Shown here one piece after another: positions 14,125-18,405 of a DNA stretch of 18,405 nt. Location of the stretch: positions 1 through 18,405 of the forward strand of contig JAJFMR010000036.1 in the NCBI GenBank assembly GCA_020696915.1, given 5' to 3'. The notes under the pieces were generated by a model. That model did no database searches, was not told where the DNA came from, and saw only the letters and a program-made list of their open reading frames with translations. Positions within the stretch are counted from its first letter, which is position 1, and every line of letters starts with the position of its first letter. Position numbers and translations under genes: made by a program. Origin of the DNA: Rhizobiaceae bacterium (lineage in GTDB: Bacteria; Pseudomonadota; Alphaproteobacteria; Rhizobiales; Rhizobiaceae).

Positions 14125-15288
14125 ATGGCCGGAACTTTCGTCATCGCCCAAGGGGGCGGGCCAACCGCGGTGATCAATCAGACGATGGCGGGAGCCACGC
14201 TCGAGATACGCCGCCGCCACCCCGGCGCCAGGGTGCTTGGCGCGCGGCATGGGGTCCGCGGCGTGCGCGACGGCGACTTCGTCGTCCTGTCCGACCTTCC
14301 GGAAGAGCAGATCAGGCTGGTCGCCGGCACGCCCGGGGCAGCGCTTGGCTCCACCCGCGACAAGCCCGACGCCGCCTATTGCGAGAAGGTTCTCGCCGGA
14401 TTGCGAAAGGCCGGCGCCGACGCCTTCATCTATATCGGCGGCAACGATACCTCCGGCACCCAACAGATCCTGACCGAAGCGGCCGGCGGAACGATGGCCT
14501 TCGTGCATGCGCCGAAAACCATCGACAATGATCTGATGGAGAACGATCACACACCGGGATTCATGTCGGCAGCGGAATTCGTGGCCGGCGCCTTCCTTAC
14601 TGTCGACCTGGATTTCCGGGCGCTGCCCGGCGTCTATGTCGCCATCGTCATGGGCCGCCACGCCGGCTTCCTGACCGCCGCTTCGGCGGCCTGGCGCATC
14701 GACGAGGACAGCGGCCCGCATCTGATCTACGTGCCCGAACGCGCCTTCTCGGTGCCGCGCTTCATCGACGACGTACGCCGCACGGTCGACCGGCACAAAC
14801 GCTGCATCGTGGCGGTTTCCGAAGGCGTTTCCGCCGAGGACGGGCGCTCTCTGGTTGAAACGATCGTGCCGCCGGAGCGCCTCGAGCGCGACGCACATGG
14901 CAACCTGAAGCTTTCCGGAGGCGATCTGGGTCTCGCCTTCGAACATGCGCTGCGCGAGGGGCTTCCCGGCACACGGGCCCGCGTTGATGCGCTGGGCTAC
15001 ATGCCGCGAGGCTATGTCGGCGCGATCAGCAGGGTCGACCAGCAGGAGGCCTTCGAGGCGGGCATCCACGCCGTCGAGGCCGCCGGTCGCGGCGGCGGTT
15101 CGGTGGCGATGCAACATGACGACGGAAGGACGGTGCTGAAGATCGTTCCGCTTTCGGCGGTTGCCGCCAAGACCAGGCACATGCCCGACAGCTTCCTGTC
15201 GGAGGGGCCTGGCCTGTCTCCCGAAGGCATGGCCTATCTGCAGCGGCTCGTTCCCAGGAAGTACGAGATCGGCGTGCCGTTCGTGTGA
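14125..15288 (+). CDS. pfp: 6-phosphofructokinase, pyrophosphate-dependent type
   Basis: This 387-residue enzyme is predicted to interconvert fructose 6-phosphate and fructose 1,6-bisphosphate with pyrophosphate as the phosphoryl donor in the cytosol. It begins with the family loop GTFVIAQGGGPTAVINQ, followed by YIGGNDTSGTQQ (103-114), PKTIDNDLMENDHTPGF (130-146) and IVMGRHAGFLTAAS (174-187). Lys131 in PKTIDND, where ATP-dependent enzymes have Gly, and Asp108, where they have the second Gly of GGDG, are the marks of PPi users. Asp134 is the expected catalytic base. The residue before Asp108 is Asn107 instead of the more common Asp. I chose the ATG at 14125 because GGAGG lies 6 nt upstream and the conserved N-terminus follows; a longer frame from 13993 is not credible. 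Confidence 0.92.
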   Translation: MAGTFVIAQGGGPTAVINQTMAGATLEIRRRHPGARVLGARHGVRGVRDGDFVVLSDLPEEQIRLVAGTPGAALGSTRDKPDAAYCEKVLAGLRKAGADAFIYIGGNDTSGTQQILTEAAGGTMAFVHAPKTIDNDLMENDHTPGFMSAAEFVAGAFLTVDLDFRALPGVYVAIVMGRHAGFLTAASAAWRIDEDSGPHLIYVPERAFSVPRFIDDVRRTVDRHKRCIVAVSEGVSAEDGRSLVETIVPPERLERDAHGNLKLSGGDLGLAFEHALREGLPGTRARVDALGYMPRGYVGAISRVDQQEAFEAGIHAVEAAGRGGGSVAMQHDDGRTVLKIVPLSAVAAKTRHMPDSFLSEGPGLSPEGMAYLQRLVPRKYEIGVPFV

Positions 15289-15368
15289 GGCTTGCTGCCC
15301 GGCAAAAGCCACAATGTCGCGGGAAACCGCTGCGCTGCCGGTTGACGGCAGGTGAATGGGGAAATTTC

Positions 15369-15854
15369 GTGCATTTGAAGGACGTGGCCGCGCTCACGCG
15401 CGGTTTTCGGAGAATCGCAGCCGCCCTGGCTGTCCTGTCGCTTGCTTCCTGCCTGTCGGGACCCTTTTCGGGGCCAAGCGCCGGCGCCTCGGCCTCGGCT
15501 GCGGGCCTGCTGCAAGGCATCCGTGCCGCGCATGGCCTTCGCCCCCTTGCAGCCGACCGGGAACTGGAGAACGCCGCACTGCGGCAGGCCCGCTACATGG
15601 CCGGCGCGGGAACGATGAATCACACGACCGGCTACGGCCGCGACTTCGCTTCACGCATGTCGAACACCGAGACCAATGGCGCGGCGGCGGAGAATATCGC
15701 CCGGGGGCGGATGAGCCTCGACAGGCTGTTCGAGATGTGGATGAATTCGGAAGGTCACCGCAGGAACATGCTTGACCCCCGCTTCAGCCGCTTTGGACTG
15801 GCTTCGGCCGGCGAGGGTAGCGACCGCTACTGGGCGCTGGTTCTGGGCCGGTAG
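15369..15854 (+). CDS. CAP (SCP/PR1-like) domain lipoprotein
   Basis: This 161-residue secreted protein has a short basic start, a hydrophobic segment and a lipobox ending LSLASC at Cys28, so it is probably anchored in the outer or inner membrane facing the periplasm. The CAP domain (about 46-160) shows NHTTGYGRDFASRM, AENIARG and EMWMNSEGHRRNML, the usual CAP signatures including the cavity His residues. Bacterial CAP proteins are often linked to the cell envelope, but their activity is poorly known. I chose the GTG at 15369 because GGGGAA lies just upstream and the signal peptide begins there. A GTG at 15285 overlapping the pfp stop would add 28 unlikely residues. The gene ends 4 bp before the convergent phosphatase-fold gene. 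Confidence 0.85.
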   Translation: MHLKDVAALTRGFRRIAAALAVLSLASCLSGPFSGPSAGASASAAGLLQGIRAAHGLRPLAADRELENAALRQARYMAGAGTMNHTTGYGRDFASRMSNTETNGAAAENIARGRMSLDRLFEMWMNSEGHRRNMLDPRFSRFGLASAGEGSDRYWALVLGR

Positions 15855-15858
15855 GCAA

Positions 15859-16743
15859 TCAGGCAGCTTCAGTCTCGATCTCACCCAAGGCTTTGGGAAT
15901 GTCGATTCGCGCCTTCAGCGGCAGGTGGTCCGACGCGACCTGGGCAAGCGGCGTGTCATGCACGGCCAACCCCGTTACCAGCCCCGGCGAGCCGATCACC
16001 CGATCGAGCGCGACGACCGGAAAGTAGGACGGAAAGCTCAAGAGCCCGTGCGGGACATGACCGAAATGCGGTCCGAGATCGTGCAGCGAGGACCTTCGTC
16101 CGGGGCGCCATTCGTTGAGGTCGCCGAGCAGCAGCGTCGGTCTGCGCGGACCTTCCTCGATCGCCTCGAGAATGGAACGCACCTGCCATCGGCGAACCTG
16201 CCTGAGCAGGCCGAGATGCGCTGCCACGATTCGCAACGGACCGGCCGGCAGTGCCAGGTCGACCAGCAGCGCGCCGCGCGGCTCCGCGCAGGGCAGCGTC
16301 AGGCGGCGCATGGCCTCCACCTCTCCGCGCTTCAGGAGCAGCGCATTGCCATGCCAGCCATGTCCGTCCGAAGCTTCCGAGGTGGGCACCAGCCGCAACC
16401 CGGTTCCCTCCAGTGCCGCTAGGTCGAGCAGACCCTGGCGGCGCCCAAAGCGCTTGTCCGCCTCCTGGATCGCGACGACGTCGGCGTCGAGCTCAGCGAT
16501 AACCGCAGCGATCCGCCGGGGATCGAAGCGCCCGTCGGTACCGACGCATTTGTGGATGTTGTAGGAAGCCACGGTGACCTCATGATCAGCCGCGTCCTCT
16601 GTCCCGAGCGGCCGGTGTCCCGAGCCGTAGCGCTCCTCCAGCCTGCTTCGCAGCCGCGCCTTCAGCGAGGTGAACCTGCCCGACGTGGTCTTCATGCGTT
16701 CCCGCAGCGCGGAGTCGGGAAGGGAAAGGCGCTTTCTGGTCAT
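15859..16743 (-). CDS. Endonuclease/exonuclease/phosphatase family protein (YbhP-like)
   Basis: This 294-residue protein has the EEP fold shared by DNase I-like nucleases and phospholipid or inositol phosphatases. Metal and catalytic positions are all present: ASYNIHKCVG (Asn62), VVAIQEAD (Glu94), AAHLGLL (His176), LLLGDLNEW (Asp208, Asn210) and the terminal ASDHLPL (Asp272, His273). There is no signal peptide, so it should act in the cytosol. I chose the ATG at 16743 because AAGGA lies upstream; an ATG at 16791 adds 16 unconserved residues. It follows the phospholipase D gene on the same strand by 123 bp, like YbhP beside the cardiolipin synthase ClsB in E. coli. This suggests a phospholipid-related substrate, which is inference. 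Confidence 0.85.
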   Translation of the reverse strand: MTRKRLSLPDSALRERMKTTSGRFTSLKARLRSRLEERYGSGHRPLGTEDAADHEVTVASYNIHKCVGTDGRFDPRRIAAVIAELDADVVAIQEADKRFGRRQGLLDLAALEGTGLRLVPTSEASDGHGWHGNALLLKRGEVEAMRRLTLPCAEPRGALLVDLALPAGPLRIVAAHLGLLRQVRRWQVRSILEAIEEGPRRPTLLLGDLNEWRPGRRSSLHDLGPHFGHVPHGLLSFPSYFPVVALDRVIGSPGLVTGLAVHDTPLAQVASDHLPLKARIDIPKALGEIETEAA

Positions 16744-16830
16744 TCCTGGTCCTTCTGGCACAGGGTGCGGAGGTAGCGTCGCTCGTTGCAAACAACCGAG
16801 CGCGGCGGCACGGGAAAGGTTGTCCAGATT

Positions 16831-16859
16831 GATTTACGTTTTCGTTCCAGAAACGTCAA
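16831..16859 (-). promoter_or_regulatory. Candidate promoter and dyad between the PLD and EEP genes
   Basis: On the minus strand TTGACG (16854-16859) and TAAATC (16831-16836) sit 17 nt apart. The -35 is good and the -10 is weak. An inverted repeat, ACGTTT/AAACGT (16836-16841 with 16851-16856, 9-nt centre), fills the spacer and begins about 10 nt after the PLD stop. It could give the EEP gene its own regulated promoter, or act as a weak terminator or attenuator. Confidence 0.35.
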
Positions 16860-16866
16860 AACCGAC

Positions 16867-18405
16867 TCATAGCTGCGACTCAATCGGAAGAATGCTGATC
16901 AACCCGGCGACCAGCCGGCGCCTGATGCTTGCGGCCGGCTCCCGAAGAAGCAGTTGCGGACGTTCTCCCGCCGCATCCTCCCAGGCAATGCGCCCGTCCT
17001 TCAGGACGACGCGGAAGCTGCGGGCCGGCGAGATCTCGTCGGCAAAACCGCGCAGCATCTCCTCGGCCAGTCCGGCGTTCTCGAAAAGCAGCCCCATCTC
17101 GGTGTTGAGAGTGGCCGAGCGCGGGTCGAAATTGAACGAGCCGATGAACCCGGAACGGCGATCGATCACGAACGCCTTGGTGTGCAGGCTGGCGCCGCGC
17201 GAGCCGAACAGGGACATGTCCTCCTGCGATGCGCTTGCCTTGAGTTCGAACAGGCGCAGGCCGGCAGCGAGCAGCGGCTTTCGATAGCGCATGTAGGCGC
17301 CGTGCACCGCGGCGACGTCGGTGGCGGCAAGCGAATTGGTGAGCACCGAGACATCGACGCCGCGTTCCGCCAGTTCGATCAGCCGCTTCACGCCGCTGTC
17401 GCGCGGGATGAAATAGGGCGAGGTGAGTTCGAGGCTCTGCCTTGCCGACATGAGCACCGCCAGAATGACCTTGTTCAGCCACGCTTCGACCTGCTCGGAG
17501 GCTGCCTTTTCGGGCGGGTCGGACACGACCTTCGCGCTGTCCGTCCAGTGCAGGCACCACTCGCCGGCTCGCATGTCGTGCAGCGTGCGATCCTTCTCGA
17601 TGCGTTCCAGGTAAGGCTGCGCCCGTTTGCTGCAGGCGACTGTTTCGCAGCGCTTGCGAAGGCGCCGCAGGTTCGCCTTGATTGGCCGCGCGATCGTCCG
17701 GATCGGGAACACGAAGTTGCTGTTCCAGTAGCGGTCGAACACCTCGGACGCCTGTGCCACTACAGGTCCGACCGCGGCAACGTCCATGTCACGGAAATTG
17801 GCATCCCTCGAGGCATCGAAATAGGCGTCGCCGATGTTGCGCCCGCCGACGACGGCGAGCCGGTTGTCGACGATCCAGGCCTTGTTGTGCATACGCCTGT
17901 TGACGCTCCAGAAGCGCAGCAGCGACTCGGCGCCCCGCAGGAAGGCGCTTTCGCGGCAGCGCGTCGGATTGAACAGGCGAACCTGGATGTTGGGATGGCG
18001 TTCGAGCGCCACATAGTTCCGGTCGCCGCTGCGCGAATTGATGTCGTCGATGAGCAACCTTACCCTGACGCCGCGGTCCGCCGCCTTGATCACCTCGCGG
18101 GCAAGCAGGCTGCCCGTCATGTCGTCCTTCCAGTAGTAATACTGCAGGTCGAGGCTGCGCTCGGCATGGCGGGCGGCGGCGGCTCTAAGTGCGAACGCCT
18201 GGACATTGTCGGTGAGCAGGCAAAGGCCGCTCTCTCCGGGATGCTGCTGAAGGAGCGGTGCGATGCTTCTGTCGAGGTCGGCAGCCTTTGCCGACACGTC
18301 AAGCGCAAACGAGTCAGAACCCCGTTTCGGAGCCGAAACGAAGCCGTACACATAGACTGCGAATGTGGCGGTAAGCGCAGCAAGCGCCAGAGCAAGGTAG
18401 ATCAT
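16867..18405 (-). CDS. Phospholipase D family protein, ClsC/YmdC-like cardiolipin synthase
   Basis: This 512-residue membrane-associated enzyme is predicted to transfer phosphatidyl groups, as in cardiolipin synthesis from phosphatidylglycerol and a second phospholipid. An N-terminal hydrophobic segment (about 2-22) is a likely anchor. Two HKD motifs are complete: MHNKAWIVDNRLAVVGGRN (His173, Lys175, Asp180) and LHTKAFVIDRRSGFIGSFN (His408, Lys410, Asp415). RNIGDAYF, LTNSLAATDVAAVH, NFDPRSATLNTEMG and the ending ISILPIE closely resemble E. coli ClsC. A Cys-containing insert near 250-290 (KRCETVACSK, GEWCLHW) is less familiar. The ATG is the last codon of the window, so a longer N-terminus upstream is possible and the promoter is not visible. 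It precedes the EEP-family gene on the same strand. Confidence 0.88.
   Translation of the reverse strand: MIYLALALAALTATFAVYVYGFVSAPKRGSDSFALDVSAKAADLDRSIAPLLQQHPGESGLCLLTDNVQAFALRAAAARHAERSLDLQYYYWKDDMTGSLLAREVIKAADRGVRVRLLIDDINSRSGDRNYVALERHPNIQVRLFNPTRCRESAFLRGAESLLRFWSVNRRMHNKAWIVDNRLAVVGGRNIGDAYFDASRDANFRDMDVAAVGPVVAQASEVFDRYWNSNFVFPIRTIARPIKANLRRLRKRCETVACSKRAQPYLERIEKDRTLHDMRAGEWCLHWTDSAKVVSDPPEKAASEQVEAWLNKVILAVLMSARQSLELTSPYFIPRDSGVKRLIELAERGVDVSVLTNSLAATDVAAVHGAYMRYRKPLLAAGLRLFELKASASQEDMSLFGSRGASLHTKAFVIDRRSGFIGSFNFDPRSATLNTEMGLLFENAGLAEEMLRGFADEISPARSFRVVLKDGRIAWEDAAGERPQLLLREPAASIRRRLVAGLISILPIESQL

Noticed and set aside
14101..15312. 403-codon minus-strand frame
   Set aside because: It is antisense to the phosphofructokinase gene, which has all its signature motifs.
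1..18405. CRISPR array, prophage, insertion sequence or antiphage system
   Set aside because: No regular direct-repeat array, integrase, transposase or nuclease-toxin module was seen on either strand.

Overview
The window is GC-rich, with tightly packed genes, high-GC third codon positions and short paired palindromes of the REP type. Together with the gene content this points to an alphaproteobacterium of the Hyphomicrobiales (Rhizobiales), probably Mesorhizobium/Phyllobacteriaceae-like. That placement is an inference from style and gene content, not a computed classification. No rRNA, tRNA, CRISPR array, transposase or phage gene was seen.

Region 1 (about 150-7571) is a quaternary-amine catabolic locus for carnitine and/or gamma-butyrobetaine. 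Read leftwards on the minus strand, it holds a BKACE-family enzyme (the 3-dehydrocarnitine cleavage type), an L-carnitine 3-dehydrogenase, a CaiA-like acyl-CoA dehydrogenase, a one-chain NDP-forming acyl-CoA ligase and a CaiD-like carnitinyl-CoA dehydratase. A GlxA/CdhR-type regulator is transcribed divergently. The logical route is: activate the betaine as a CoA ester, oxidise it, hydrate it to carnitinyl-CoA, release carnitine, oxidise carnitine to 3-dehydrocarnitine, and cleave that with BKACE. The carnitine dehydrogenase is broken. About 50 conserved residues are missing at one point and the reading frame changes there, yet the remaining C-terminal third is still well preserved. The pathway as encoded here is therefore interrupted in the middle, apparently recently. 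An inverted pair of REP-like elements splits the operon between the dehydrogenase and ligase genes.

Region 2 (7572-10999) holds a small hypothetical gene and the xylose operon xylB-xylA (xylulokinase, xylose isomerase), also on the minus strand. Two identical 9-base direct repeats lie 44 bp apart upstream of xylB.

Region 3 (11000-15854) holds a LysE/RhtB exporter, a divergent L,D-transpeptidase lipoprotein, a GabT-type aminotransferase, a divergent PPi-type 6-phosphofructokinase and a CAP-domain lipoprotein. The exporter/transpeptidase intergenic region has three successive inverted repeats.

Region 4 (15859-18405) pairs an endonuclease/exonuclease/phosphatase-fold protein with a ClsC/YmdC-like phospholipase D (cardiolipin-synthase type). 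It resembles the E. coli ybhP-ybhO (clsB) pairing. The PLD gene's start codon is the last three bases of the window.

I see no wholly unknown multi-gene system. The strongest unusual points are the decayed carnitine dehydrogenase inside an otherwise intact operon, the NDP-forming ligase standing in for CaiB/CaiC, the REP pair splitting the operon, and a tiny ORF bridging BKACE and the broken dehydrogenase.
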